From NCBI RefSeq assembly GCF_033880585.1, contig NZ_CP137624.1, forward strand, positions 2,825,501-2,889,500: DNA of 64,000 bases, given 5' to 3'. Positions within the stretch are counted from its first letter, which is position 1. Every line of letters begins with the position of its first letter. Shown here piece after piece: positions 11,371-19,834 of this stretch. Position numbers and translations under genes: made by a program. The stretch is from Lysinibacillus louembei. GTDB lineage: Bacteria > Bacillota > Bacilli > Bacillales_A > Planococcaceae. Below the pieces are notes generated by a model. It had not been told where the DNA came from. It saw nothing but the letters and a program-made list of their open reading frames with translations, and ran no database searches.

Positions 11371-11511
11371 GAAGTTACTGATATATTTGAAATTGCTGAT
11401 AGAAAGGCAAAACTTACTGATAGAACATTAAAAGTTGCTGATAGAAGCGTAAAAGTTACCGATAGAACATTAAAACTTACCGATAGCATCATCAAACTAG
11501 CTAATAAATAA
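11371..11511 (+). repeat. Tandem 21-bp repeat encoding degenerate heptads
   Basis: Six full units and one partial unit of exactly 21 bases run head to tail, each of the form (G/C)TTRCYGATAGAN6AAA. One plus-strand frame is open through the whole array and ends at TAA 11509-11511. It reads as heptads such as LTDRTLK, VADRSVK, VTDRTLK. No ATG, GTG or TTG start exists in this frame (it opens at 11347 after a stop). The array lies between the ilv-leu terminator and the terminator of the minus-strand peptidase gene. Confidence 0.85.
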
Positions 11512-11541
11512 AAAGCGTCCTTATAAAAGGGCGCTTTTTAC
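11510..11541. terminator. Bidirectional terminator
   Basis: AAAAAGCGTCCTT pairs with AAGGGCGCTTTTT around a short loop. T-runs exist on both strands. It can end the minus-strand peptidase gene and anything transcribed through the 21-bp repeat. Confidence 0.8.
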
Positions 11542-12503
11542 TGTATAACAACCGCATGCGAACCAAGTGCTTGGTAGCTTGAGAAAAACGTGTTGATATC
11601 GACGATTTCATCGCCGTGCAATGGATTCATAATTGTGACGCTATTTTTGCTTGCCCCTGTCAGCACAACCGCATGCAAATTGCTGTAAATAGGGTGCCTT
11701 TCACCTGTTTCTTCAACAATCCAAAAGCGATTCGTTCGCGGTGCTTGCCAATCAATTGTGACCCATGTTAAAACAGGGTAGCCTTGCTCAACATATGCAA
11801 GAATTTCCTGCTGTGAAGCACCTGTAATATTTGAGGCACGCAATGGCGAGGCTTGTTCTTCTAAAATGGTATTCGCCGCCTGTGCAATAGGGTTCGCAAA
11901 GACATAGAAGCCATCTGTTGCACTTGCAGGATTGCCAGCATAGGCAAGCTCTGGATCTGGACCGTAGCGTATCCCGCCACGAATTTCTGTTGCTTGTCTC
12001 GGCAAATAGTTGCGCTTCATCGTCATTTTATCTGTGTCGATACTAAAATAGTTGAGCATCGCAGTGAGTGATGTAATTTCACAGCCATTTGGTAGCTCTG
12101 GATTTTGCAACACAATAGGCACAGCTAATCCAGCTTGCGCTTTAGGGTAGATGGTTTCAATAAACAAGTTTGGTTTGCTTTTATCAAAGGTAAAGGGAGT
12201 GCGTGATTGCTCCTGCCCATTCGCATGATAAATAACTGCCTCATACTGCTCCTTTTCTAGCAGCTGTGCAAATTTAGCAATGCCATCCACTGACGATGTG
12301 GCACGTGCAATCTCTGTGCCTTGCTGCTCAATTGCAACCTCCACATGTGGTACAGCAACACGACTATAAAATTCTACTGTATAAATCGTTAGCTCATCAG
12401 AAAAATTAGCAGCCTCATGATTTACTGGCAAAAGCTTTGGACTTTGACAGCTCGAAAGGATGACTATTGCGAAAAGTAACGTCATCAAAAATAGTCGTCT
12501 CAA
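11538..12503 (-). CDS. Lipoprotein with C39-like cysteine peptidase domain
   Basis: The 321-residue protein begins with a lipoprotein signal peptide ending in LSSC (lipid-modified Cys19). Residues ~35-115 look like a beta-rich domain. Residues ~128-320 match the Peptidase_C39_2 type fold: a QNPELPNGCEITSL motif with presumed catalytic Cys141, a WVTIDW segment, and NLHAVVLTG carrying the presumed catalytic His. It probably acts on the outer face of the membrane; its substrate is unknown. The start is TTG with AAAGGATG upstream. It is 24 bases downstream of asnB on the same strand and may be cotranscribed. Confidence 0.8.
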   Translation of the reverse strand: MRRLFLMTLLFAIVILSSCQSPKLLPVNHEAANFSDELTIYTVEFYSRVAVPHVEVAIEQQGTEIARATSSVDGIAKFAQLLEKEQYEAVIYHANGQEQSRTPFTFDKSKPNLFIETIYPKAQAGLAVPIVLQNPELPNGCEITSLTAMLNYFSIDTDKMTMKRNYLPRQATEIRGGIRYGPDPELAYAGNPASATDGFYVFANPIAQAANTILEEQASPLRASNITGASQQEILAYVEQGYPVLTWVTIDWQAPRTNRFWIVEETGERHPIYSNLHAVVLTGASKNSVTIMNPLHGDEIVDINTFFSSYQALGSHAVVIQ

Positions 12504-12527
12504 TTCGCAGTCATCCTTTCTAAAAAA

Positions 12528-14354
12528 TTATTGCTTTACAAAGTATTCGTTATACCAAACAAGGAACATGTAAATGGACCAAATTTTACGCTGGCTATTT
12601 GTTGTTCCTGCAATATGTGAATCCAGCAATGCTAAAATTTTATCACGATCGAAAAATTGTGCAGCAATATCACTGCTAAACAGTGCACGTACTTCCTTGA
12701 CATATTTCTCATCACGCAACCAGTGGCGAATTGGTACAGGGAAGCCGATTTTTTTACGGTTTGCCCACGCTTCTGGCAGTGCCTCACGCGCTGCTTGACG
12801 GAATGCATATTTCGTATTTTCTTCATTGACACGATAGCGTGTTGGCACAGATGCCGCTACATCCATCATTTCACGGTCAAGAAGGGGTACACGCAATTCA
12901 ATCGAATGCGCCATCGACATTTTATCCGCCTTCAGTAAAATATCATCAACAATCCATAAATTTAAATCTAACAGCTGCTTCTTCGTCACATCATCCTGCC
13001 CTTGGAATTTTTTATAGTAAGGGCTAACGATATCTTGAACAGAAGGAGCATTATTGAAATCATCTGTTAAAATTGCTGCAGATTCATGCTCCTCAAAAAT
13101 GCGCGCTTGTCCGATAAATGTTTGCTCAACAGGCAATTTTGCACGTCTTGCTAAGCCACCAATTTTGCTGTTTGGCATAATTGCCCCGGCAATATTTGCT
13201 AAAGCACGAATTGGAGAAGGGAGGCTTTTGAATTTTTTCATATTTGGCGTATCTGTATATTCATCATAACCACCAAATAGTTCGTCTGCACCTTCACCTG
13301 AAAGGACAACTGTTACATGCTTACGAGCTAAACGTGCCAAATAGTAAAGAGGTACAATCGACGGATTCGAATGCGGCTCATCCATCATATATTGAATTTT
13401 ACCTAAATCAGCAAAGCACTCATCTGGATTCAATGTTTCATTGACATTTTCGATACCAAGCTCTTTTGATAATTCAACTGCATTATCAATTTCAGAGAAG
13501 TTCTCAGCGCTAAAGCCAACCGTAAATGTTTTATCAGGGCGTAGCACGCTTGCCACATAGCTGGAATCCACACCACTTGATAAAAAGGAACCGACCTTTA
13601 CATCTGCGATTGTGTGTGCCGCAACAGACTCACGCACCGCATCATCAATATCTTCGATAATTTTATCTAAAGGACGTTCCTCAGGCGCATATGTTGGCTC
13701 CCAGTAGCGCTCAATTGTTAGCTGTCCATTTTCATACGTCATATAGTGTGCAGCAGGTAGCTTGAAAATGCCTTTAAAAAACGTTTCATTGAGCACAGGG
13801 TATTGGAACGTTAAATAAGGCTTCAATGCTTGTTTATTTAGCTCTTTCGTAAAATGAGGGTGCGGTAAAAAGCTCTTAATTTCCGAGCCGAAAAACAGCG
13901 TTCCATTCATTTGCCCATAGTAAAATGGCTTAATCCCGAAATGGTCACGTGCGGCAAATAATTTTTGGTTATTGCGATCCCAAATAACGAACGCAAACAT
14001 CCCACGCAGCTTTTGCACAAGCTTTGGTCCATATTCCTCATAGCCATGCAATAAAATTTCACTATCTGTCTGTGTTGTAAAGACATGCCCTTTTTCAATT
14101 AAATCTTCACGAATCGTTTGGAAATTATAAATTTCCCCATTAAAAATCAACACAAGCGAATTATCTTCATTAAATAAAGGCTGTGAGCCATGTGCCAAGT
14201 CAATAATGCTCAAACGACGGAAGCCAAGATTGGCAATCCCTTCATTAAATTGTCCACCACTATCAGGTCCACGATGAATAATTTGATTCATCATATTTTC
14301 TAAAACGGCTGGTGAATTGTCCACCTCGCCGATAAATCCAGTAAATCCACACAT
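12528..14354 (-). CDS. asnB: Asparagine synthetase (glutamine-hydrolysing)
   Basis: The enzyme amidates aspartate using glutamine and ATP. The 608-residue protein has the N-terminal glutaminase domain with the nucleophile Cys2 (MCGFTGFIG) and the synthetase domain with the ATP-binding loop LSSGVDSSY (about residue 260) and SGEGADELFGGYDEY. The length and sequence suggest the AsnO/YisO-like branch, which in B. subtilis is sporulation-associated; this paralogue choice is uncertain. AGGGAGA lies before the ATG. Confidence 0.93.
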   Translation of the reverse strand: MCGFTGFIGEVDNSPAVLENMMNQIIHRGPDSGGQFNEGIANLGFRRLSIIDLAHGSQPLFNEDNSLVLIFNGEIYNFQTIREDLIEKGHVFTTQTDSEILLHGYEEYGPKLVQKLRGMFAFVIWDRNNQKLFAARDHFGIKPFYYGQMNGTLFFGSEIKSFLPHPHFTKELNKQALKPYLTFQYPVLNETFFKGIFKLPAAHYMTYENGQLTIERYWEPTYAPEERPLDKIIEDIDDAVRESVAAHTIADVKVGSFLSSGVDSSYVASVLRPDKTFTVGFSAENFSEIDNAVELSKELGIENVNETLNPDECFADLGKIQYMMDEPHSNPSIVPLYYLARLARKHVTVVLSGEGADELFGGYDEYTDTPNMKKFKSLPSPIRALANIAGAIMPNSKIGGLARRAKLPVEQTFIGQARIFEEHESAAILTDDFNNAPSVQDIVSPYYKKFQGQDDVTKKQLLDLNLWIVDDILLKADKMSMAHSIELRVPLLDREMMDVAASVPTRYRVNEENTKYAFRQAAREALPEAWANRKKIGFPVPIRHWLRDEKYVKEVRALFSSDIAAQFFDRDKILALLDSHIAGTTNSQRKIWSIYMFLVWYNEYFVKQ

Positions 14355-14805
14355 ATTTATTAATCTCCCTTAAAAATCTCTATTTAAATGTGTACTTCGA
14401 TTATATGTCAAATAATAATAGTCAGGCTACTTTAGACAGAAGCAATTGCTTCTGTTCATTTAAAAACATAAATAATGGAATCATCCATACGCAGTACTTA
14501 TTTTAATCCTTACTGTAGTATTATGCCTAAAAACTATGCTGTTGGTCAACTGCTGGATTTGAAAGGGGAGAGACAACCTTTCATTTACAATAAGTATAAA
14601 AGTATCTTCAGTTGCTTTTCCTCCATAACGATGTACGAATCATTGCTGTTACGAGTATCAAAATAGGTGGAAATTAGCAGGTTTGATAACAAAATAAAAC
14701 TTCGTATAACAATAGCACTTGCTGGAATTGCATAGTGTGAAAGGAACGATACGATTGCTTTATTGTTAAAAAAATGACTTAATAATAAGGGAGGGGAGGG
14801 TAACT
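14355..14805. other. Divergent intergenic region
   Basis: This 451-base gap separates the minus-strand asnB from the plus-strand kinase-like gene. It contains a perfect 18-bp palindrome (14437-14454). A 63-codon open frame at 14475-14666 has no convincing ribosome binding site or recognisable sequence and was not called. Confidence 0.6.
14437..14454. promoter_or_regulatory. Perfect 18-bp palindrome upstream of asnB
   Basis: CAGAAGCAATTGCTTCTG is a perfect inverted repeat without a T-tract, about 83 bases upstream of the asnB start. It could be an operator for a dimeric regulator. Confidence 0.4.
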
Positions 14806-15420
14806 ATGAATAACAATCATCAATCTCATAATGTAAAAGACTCGGTTCACAGCATTGCTTATGCTATAGAACAACATTTAAAAAGTCATACAGGCCCATT
14901 TGTTATAGCAATTGATGGCGGTAGTGGAGCTGGTAAATCAGTGGTGGCGTCTGAAGTAGCTAACCTTCTAGGAGCTACAGTTATACAATGCGATGATTTC
15001 TTCAATATTAAAATCTCTGATGAAGACTGGGATACGTTTTCAGTGGAAAATAAATGCCGTTTATGTATTGATTTTGAACGAATACGCAATGAAGCACTTT
15101 TACCACTACTTACCGGAAAACAGGCAGTATATTTACCATACTATTATTTGTCTATGACAGAGTCATCATCCAAAAAGGTAGTGAAAGAACCTTCACAAAT
15201 CATTATTCTTGATGGTATTTACAGTTCACATTGGTTAAATGATTTGGTTGATCTTAAAGTACTTGTAAATGTTCCATCAGAGATTCGTTATAAACGACAT
15301 AATTTAAGGGAAGGCACAGATGATATAGACTGGCATTTACGATGGGATCCAGTAGAAGATTATTATTTTTCAGTGCTACGTCCTTTAAATACATTTGACT
15401 TAGTAGTTGTAAATGAATAA
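14806..15420 (+). CDS. P-loop kinase of the uridine kinase-like family
   Basis: The 204-residue protein has a Walker A motif GGSGAGKS at residues 38-45, a VIQCDDFF segment after it, and IIILDGIYSS resembling the uridine kinase/phosphoribulokinase fold. The end (RWDPVEDYYFSVLRPL) is typical of uridine-kinase-like proteins annotated in Bacilli. It probably phosphorylates a nucleoside or small metabolite; the substrate is not certain. A strong GGGAGGGGAGGG ribosome binding site precedes the ATG. It is a single gene closed by its own terminator. Confidence 0.75.
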   Translation: MNNNHQSHNVKDSVHSIAYAIEQHLKSHTGPFVIAIDGGSGAGKSVVASEVANLLGATVIQCDDFFNIKISDEDWDTFSVENKCRLCIDFERIRNEALLPLLTGKQAVYLPYYYLSMTESSSKKVVKEPSQIIILDGIYSSHWLNDLVDLKVLVNVPSEIRYKRHNLREGTDDIDWHLRWDPVEDYYFSVLRPLNTFDLVVVNE

Positions 15421-15436
15421 TGCAAAAGTTTTATTA

Positions 15437-15465
15437 AAATCCTGTGTATCAATGCAGGATTTTTC
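15437..15465 (+). terminator. Terminator of the kinase-like gene
   Basis: AAATCCTG pairs with CAGGATTT around a 10-base loop and is followed by T residues. Confidence 0.8.
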
Positions 15466-15572
15466 TTATTTAATCAATGGACCGTATTGTTGAATGAGAT
15501 TTCCGATAATTTTAAATGGTATTTCAAATAATTTTCCTTGCAATAGACATATCCCTATCAACTAGATAACTT

Positions 15573-15636
15573 TAAAAGACTAAGCAACCATCTGGTGTCA
15601 ATATTCGAACGATGCCAGATGGTTGCTTAGTTTTTA
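15573..15636. terminator. Long hairpin between the kinase-like gene and katA
   Basis: A 17-bp perfect stem (ACTAAGCAACCATCTGG with its complement ending at 15631) is followed by TTTTT on the plus strand and has a short A-run before it. It can serve as terminator for katA (minus strand), although the better T-tract faces the plus strand. Confidence 0.65.
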
Positions 15637-15676
15637 GCATATTCTTCAACAGTTTTTTTTCATAATAAGATGGCCT

Positions 15677-17263
15677 TTAATAAGGCTCTGCCTCATGCCC
15701 TTTATTAATCGCATCTTGTGGGGCTTTATCACCCTTCGTATTGCCAAGCGGTTTGGAAGCATTAGCATCGCTTTGAGCTTTTTGTAAGCCTTCCTTCAGT
15801 AAGCGACCGTATTCCTCATCCGCTTCCTCTGCTAAAGCAACCATGGCATTTTGAATATCGATATGACAGGCTGATAAATCGCGTATTAAATTGGCAAGTA
15901 GCTCGTCGCGTTCCCATTGCTCAAAATTGCGATAAGTTTCGCCAGCTTGCTTTGTATTACTTTGACGATCAATTGATTCACGTACAAGATTTCCTTCGAC
16001 ATATGGCGTATACTCTTTGCCGCTTTGTGTTGCTTCCTTTAAGCCATTTAACATGGAAGGCTCATAGTTAACATGTGGATTTTGCCCAGGTGCTAAATCG
16101 CGTTTATACATCATTTGCCCGCCGCTTTGATTTGTGGCAACATGCTTTTTCGGCGCATTAATTGGAAGCTGCAAATAGTTTGCCCCTACGCGATGACGCT
16201 GTGTATCAGAATAGGAGAACGTGCGACCTTGTAACATTTTATCATCAGAAAAATCTAAGCCATCGACAAGTACACCAGTGCCGAACGTTGCCTGCTCCAC
16301 CTCAGCAAAATAATCCTCAGGATTTTTATTCAATACCATTTTGCCAACAAGATGCCACGGAAACTGATCATTTGGCCAAAGCTTTGTATCATCCAATGGG
16401 TCAAAATCAAGCTCAGGGTGTGGACCGTCCTCCATAATTTGAACATAGAGCTCCCATTCAGGATATTCCCCGCGCTCAATCGCATCATATAAATCCTGTG
16501 TGGCATGGTTGAAATTGTCCTTTTGAATTTCTTCCGCTTCTTTTTGTGTTAAATTTTTAATGCCTTGCAGCGGCTCCCAATGATATTTCACAAGCACCGC
16601 CTTTCCTTCACTATTTACCCATTTATACGTGTTGACACCAGAGCCTTGCATCATGCGATAGTTCGCTGGAATACCCCAAGGTGAGTAGACTAACGTTACC
16701 ATATGGAAGGTTTCTGGGGAGCTCGCACAAAAATCAAAAAAGCGTTCCACACTTTGAATATTTGTAATAGGGTCAGGCTTAAAGGCATGAATCATATCTG
16801 GAAACTTAATGGCATCACGAATAAAGAAGATTTTTAAATTATTGCCGACTAAATCCCAGTTGCCATCCTCTGTATAAAACTTTACTGCAAAGCCTCGTGG
16901 ATCGCGCAATGTTTCAGGGGAATGACCTCCATGAATTACCGTAGAGAAACGCACAAATACGGGTGTTTGCTTGCCCTTATCTTGAAAGACTTTTGCACGT
17001 GTATAGTTAGAAATGGGCTCGTCACCAACAACGCCGTATGTTTCAAAATAACCATGCGCACCAGCACCACGAGCATGTACGACACGCTCAGGAATTCTTT
17101 CGCGGTCAAAGTGACTAAGTTTCTCTAAAAAGTCGTAATTTTCAAGTGTCGCAGGACCACGATTACCAACAGTTCGTAAATTTTGATTGTTCGTAATCGG
17201 ATGCCCTTGCCGATTGGTTAAAGTCATATCCTCTGGATTTGTCGAATCATTTTGCTTTGTCAT
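15677..17263 (-). CDS. katA: Catalase (monofunctional haem catalase)
   Basis: The enzyme disproportionates hydrogen peroxide. The 528-residue protein has the distal His63 in [15 protein letters not shown], the distal Asn in [18 protein letters not shown], and the proximal haem-ligand Tyr in [12 protein letters not shown]. It is somewhat longer than the ~483-residue vegetative KatA of B. subtilis because of a C-terminal extension rich in K, G, A and D. AAAGGAG is placed 8 bases before the ATG. A PerR box could not be recognised upstream. Confidence 0.95.
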   Translation of the reverse strand: MTKQNDSTNPEDMTLTNRQGHPITNNQNLRTVGNRGPATLENYDFLEKLSHFDRERIPERVVHARGAGAHGYFETYGVVGDEPISNYTRAKVFQDKGKQTPVFVRFSTVIHGGHSPETLRDPRGFAVKFYTEDGNWDLVGNNLKIFFIRDAIKFPDMIHAFKPDPITNIQSVERFFDFCASSPETFHMVTLVYSPWGIPANYRMMQGSGVNTYKWVNSEGKAVLVKYHWEPLQGIKNLTQKEAEEIQKDNFNHATQDLYDAIERGEYPEWELYVQIMEDGPHPELDFDPLDDTKLWPNDQFPWHLVGKMVLNKNPEDYFAEVEQATFGTGVLVDGLDFSDDKMLQGRTFSYSDTQRHRVGANYLQLPINAPKKHVATNQSGGQMMYKRDLAPGQNPHVNYEPSMLNGLKEATQSGKEYTPYVEGNLVRESIDRQSNTKQAGETYRNFEQWERDELLANLIRDLSACHIDIQNAMVALAEEADEEYGRLLKEGLQKAQSDANASKPLGNTKGDKAPQDAINKGHEAEPY

Positions 17264-17387
17264 CGTATAACTCCTTTCTAGTAGATAACTTTATATTGTC
17301 CATTATTGGCACAAACTAGACATTTAAATAAAAAGGAGTACTGTTGTTTTAAAGAAAATGAGAGACTTGCTTAGAGAGCTTATCATA

Positions 17388-17425
17388 AAAAAAGACTAGG
17401 CTCATGTATACTATGAGGCTAGTCC
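17388..17425 (-). terminator. Terminator downstream of the small membrane protein gene
   Basis: GACTAGGCTCAT pairs with ATGAGGCTAGTC with one mismatch; on the minus strand it is followed by TTTTTTT. It closes the MarR and small membrane protein unit. Confidence 0.8.
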
Positions 17426-17454
17426 TAAGTTTAAGTAGATTCTCTAAATGCTGC

Positions 17455-17700
17455 TTACCATTTATCAGCACCATATTTATTATCTTGATCATCAAAATTA
17501 ATATTGGTGGTAGGCTTGTCAACGCTTTGCAATTTTAAGCCAATTCTTATGAGGATAAATGCTAAGAAAAAGGCAGCAAATAATACAAAGAAGGCGGTGG
17601 CTTGGGCTGCATTAATAATGTAATTGTAAGCATCTCCACCTACCCAAGCATTTTGAGAATCACGGTATGAATATTCTTCGGGATTAGAATAGAAAAGCAA
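17455..17700 (-). CDS. Small single-pass membrane protein, unknown function
   Basis: The 81-residue protein has one hydrophobic segment (about residues 33-52, AATAFF...AFFLAFILI) between a WVGGDAYNYIINA stretch and a charged tail. The GGDAYNYII pattern resembles small uncharacterised membrane proteins of Bacilli. The only available start is a TTG five bases after the marR stop; there is no in-frame ATG. Position and a shared terminator suggest it is cotranscribed with marR. Function is unknown. Confidence 0.6.
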   Translation of the reverse strand: MLFYSNPEEYSYRDSQNAWVGGDAYNYIINAAQATAFFVLFAAFFLAFILIRIGLKLQSVDKPTTNINFDDQDNKYGADKW

Positions 17701-17704
17701 TCTC

Positions 17705-18127
17705 TTAAATCAATTCAGCCTTAATGACCGCAGCCAACCCCTTTTTCAAAGCGGCTATTTCTTCCTCGCTCAGCTTTTGTAGTACATTTTCATTCATTTC
17801 TATGCTAGTTGCCTCAATGTTACTGCGCAGTTGATTTGCTTTTTCTGTGCTTGTGACGAACACGTTTCTGCGATTAGTGGGGTCGATTTCACGCTCAATT
17901 AAATTCATCTTTTGCATTTTATCTAATATGCCTGAAACAGTAGGTGCTTCTAAATAAAGTAACTCACCAATTCTTTTAGGGGTAATTTTCCCTTCCATCC
18001 ACAAGCAATTTAATACGCCATATTGGGCAGGGGTAATGTCGAATTTTTCTAACTGATGGTTAAAATGCTTGTGTACTTTATGCTGGGCTACACTCAATAA
18101 AAAGTTAATACATTCATCTAATTTCAA
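17705..18127 (-). CDS. MarR family transcriptional regulator
   Basis: The 140-residue protein has the MarR winged helix: FDITPAQYGVLNCLWMEGKITPKRIGELLYLEAPTVSGILDKM then NLIEREIDPTNRRNVFV, including the conserved D-x-R-x3-V wing. The start is set at TTG 18127 (MKLDECINFLLS) because GGAGG lies 8 bases before it; an open frame upstream to 18337 is not MarR-like. The gene is divergent from the reductase at 18234 and probably regulates it. An imperfect signal-sensing pocket cannot be predicted. Confidence 0.85.
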   Translation of the reverse strand: MKLDECINFLLSVAQHKVHKHFNHQLEKFDITPAQYGVLNCLWMEGKITPKRIGELLYLEAPTVSGILDKMQKMNLIEREIDPTNRRNVFVTSTEKANQLRSNIEATSIEMNENVLQKLSEEEIAALKKGLAAVIKAELI

Positions 18128-18169
18128 GTCATTCACCTCCATCACTTGACAGTATTTATCATAGCATGG

Positions 18170-18188
18170 TATTTTCGGTATGAAAATA
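18170..18188. promoter_or_regulatory. Candidate MarR operator
   Basis: TATTTTCGGTATGAAAATA is a perfect 7-bp inverted repeat with a 5-base centre, lying between the divergent marR and reductase genes. MarR dimers usually bind such palindromes next to their own promoter. The assignment is inferred. Confidence 0.5.
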
Positions 18189-18233
18189 TTTTTGTTACAG
18201 AAGTATTCTGAGTGAGAATTAAGGAGGGTTATT

Positions 18234-19223
18234 ATGGAATTATTTAAAGCTATTGTTGTAAGAAAAATGAACGATGAAGTGACGTATAAGCTAGAGGATG
18301 TATCGCTTTCCGATTTATCTGCTGGGGAGGTAGTCATCGAGGTTGCGTATTCCTCGGTGAACTTTAAGGATATGTTAGCTGTGCAAGCAAGCGGTGGCGT
18401 AGTGCGAGATTATCCGATGATTCCAGGGATTGATTTAAGTGGAACGATTGTTCATTCTACAGATGAACGCTTTTTCGAAGGGCAAGCGGTGCTTGTGACA
18501 GGCTTTGACACTGGAGTAAGGCATACTGGAGGATTTGCACAATATGCGCGCATTCCTGCTGATTGGATTGTGCCTCTACCAGATGGGCTGACGCTAAAGG
18601 ATGCGATGGTTTTCGGAACGGCTGGTTTTACTGCAGCATTATCTATTATGGCATTGGAAAAGCATGGCATGTCTGTTGGCAGTAGCCCGCAAATTGTAGT
18701 GACAGGCTCAACGGGTGGCGTAGGCAGTGTCGCTCTGCAAATTTTATCAAAAATTGGCTATACAAATATTACAGCGGTTGTTCGTAAAGAGCATCAAGTA
18801 GATGTAGCCAAAGCTTTAGGGGCTACAGAGGTTATTTTTGCAGTAGACATAGGAGACTCTCAAAAATCATTAAATAAAGCGAAATATCATTATGTATTAG
18901 ATACGGTTGGTGGTCAGGTTGCAGCAGCACTTATTCCTCAAATTCACTATGGTGGAAGCATGACAATGTGTGGGCATGCAGGAGGGGCACAATTAGCAAC
19001 AAATGTGCTACCATTTATCTTAAGAGGCATTAATCTGTTAGGCATCGATTCCGTCAATGTGCCGATTGAAAAGCGTGCACCAATTTGGGAAAAAATTGCG
19101 CAAGACTGGAATATTAGTGCGACAACATTAGCGCGAGAAATTCCTCTTGAGGAAGTGCCAGAAACAATTGAAGCAGTGAAAAACGGACAGCATTTAGGAA
19201 GAACGATTATTAAAATGAGATAG
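18234..19223 (+). CDS. YhdH/YhfP family NADPH-dependent oxidoreductase (acryloyl-CoA reductase type)
   Basis: The 329-residue protein is a medium-chain dehydrogenase/reductase without structural zinc. It has the N-terminal catalytic domain (SSVNFKDMLA) and the nucleotide-binding GSTGGVGSVALQIL motif near residues 157-170. YhdH-type members reduce quinones or acryloyl-CoA-like enals with NADPH. GGAGGG precedes the ATG. Divergence from marR suggests induction by a reactive small molecule. Confidence 0.85.
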   Translation: MELFKAIVVRKMNDEVTYKLEDVSLSDLSAGEVVIEVAYSSVNFKDMLAVQASGGVVRDYPMIPGIDLSGTIVHSTDERFFEGQAVLVTGFDTGVRHTGGFAQYARIPADWIVPLPDGLTLKDAMVFGTAGFTAALSIMALEKHGMSVGSSPQIVVTGSTGGVGSVALQILSKIGYTNITAVVRKEHQVDVAKALGATEVIFAVDIGDSQKSLNKAKYHYVLDTVGGQVAAALIPQIHYGGSMTMCGHAGGAQLATNVLPFILRGINLLGIDSVNVPIEKRAPIWEKIAQDWNISATTLAREIPLEEVPETIEAVKNGQHLGRTIIKMR

Positions 19224-19230
19224 TTGAAAG

Positions 19231-19264
19231 AGCAGCCAGCGTCAATTGTTGGCTGTTTTTTTCT
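19231..19264 (+). terminator. Terminator of the YhdH/YhfP family gene
   Basis: CAGCCA pairs with TGGCTG and is followed by TTTTTTT. Confidence 0.85.
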
Positions 19265-19280
19265 ATGCCTTAAAGTTATT

Positions 19281-19310
19281 AAAAAAGCCTAAAGCAGGGC
19301 GCTTTAAGCT
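19281..19310 (-). terminator. Terminator downstream of the DUF1450 gene
   Basis: GCTTAAAGC pairs with GCTTTAGGC (one mismatch) and is followed on the minus strand by TTTTTT. The 21-bp repeat array sits between this hairpin and the stop codon. Confidence 0.7.
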
Positions 19311-19370
19311 AAACGTAGAATAAAACTCAAAAAACGTAGAATAAAAACTTGAAAATGTAGAATAAACGCT
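19311..19370 (-). repeat. Tandem 21-bp repeat in the DUF1450 3' region
   Basis: Two full 21-bp units and one 18-base unit share AAAYGTAGAATAAA on the plus strand. On the minus strand one frame reads as heptads of the type FYSTFSS, FYSTFFE, FYSTFS. No start codon is available. The last unit touches the stop codon of the DUF1450 gene. Period and heptad coding parallel the 11371-11511 array, although the sequence differs. Confidence 0.75.
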
Positions 19371-19641
19371 AGACAACCGAATTGTGCGTTAATTCCTCGT
19401 CAATTTGCTGCAATAATTCAGATGCGCTATCTGCTGCTAAAGTCTCACCGTTCACGATGGCATAATAGTGATGGTCACACGTTTCACATTGCGAGTTGCA
19501 GCCTACCTCGTGAATATCAATATCCTCACGGGCTAATAGTGTATCGATTTCTTCACTATCGTAAATGCGATTTGATACGCAAAGCTCAACTTGATTTTTT
19601 AGCTGCTGCGGCTTTGATCGTTGGAAAAGTTTTTTAAACAT
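19369..19641 (-). CDS. DUF1450 (YuzB-like) protein
   Basis: The 90-residue protein has the cysteine pattern of DUF1450: ELCVSN near residue 19, then GCNSQCETCDHHYYAIVNGE. Homologues in Bacilli are small, cysteine-containing proteins of unknown function, possibly thioredoxin-like or iron-sulfur binding. The N-terminus (MFKKLFQRSKPQQ) is basic and longer than in B. subtilis YuzB. AGAGG precedes the ATG. Confidence 0.75.
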   Translation of the reverse strand: MFKKLFQRSKPQQLKNQVELCVSNRIYDSEEIDTLLAREDIDIHEVGCNSQCETCDHHYYAIVNGETLAADSASELLQQIDEELTHNSVV

Positions 19642-19745
19642 TGGTATACCTCTTTTTGTTAGTTATCTTCATTTTAAGATTACTTTGTTACAAGAGGCTA
19701 TACAACTAATGAATGAATTATTGCCTACGTTTTCACAATCTGGAC

Positions 19746-19779
19746 AAAAAGCTACTCATATTATTGGGTGAGCTTCTTA
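19746..19779 (-). terminator. Terminator downstream of the LysR gene
   Basis: On the minus strand AAGCTCAC pairs with GTAGCTT (one bulged base) and is followed by TTTTT, about 55 bases after the LysR stop. Confidence 0.6.
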
Positions 19780-19834
19780 ATGTATTGTAGCAGTCACAAA
19801 ATCTTTTGCACTTTACAGGTGAACTTACCTAGAT

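Noticed and set aside
14475-14666. 63-codon plus-strand frame upstream of the kinase-like gene
   Set aside because: No ribosome binding site, no recognisable sequence, and typical A+T-rich intergenic composition.
17264-17390. PerR operator upstream of katA
   Set aside because: No close match to TTATAATNATTATAA was found in the AT-rich upstream region.
18128-18337. N-terminal extension of the MarR frame
   Set aside because: It crosses the divergent promoter and the reductase start, and the extra residues are not MarR-like.
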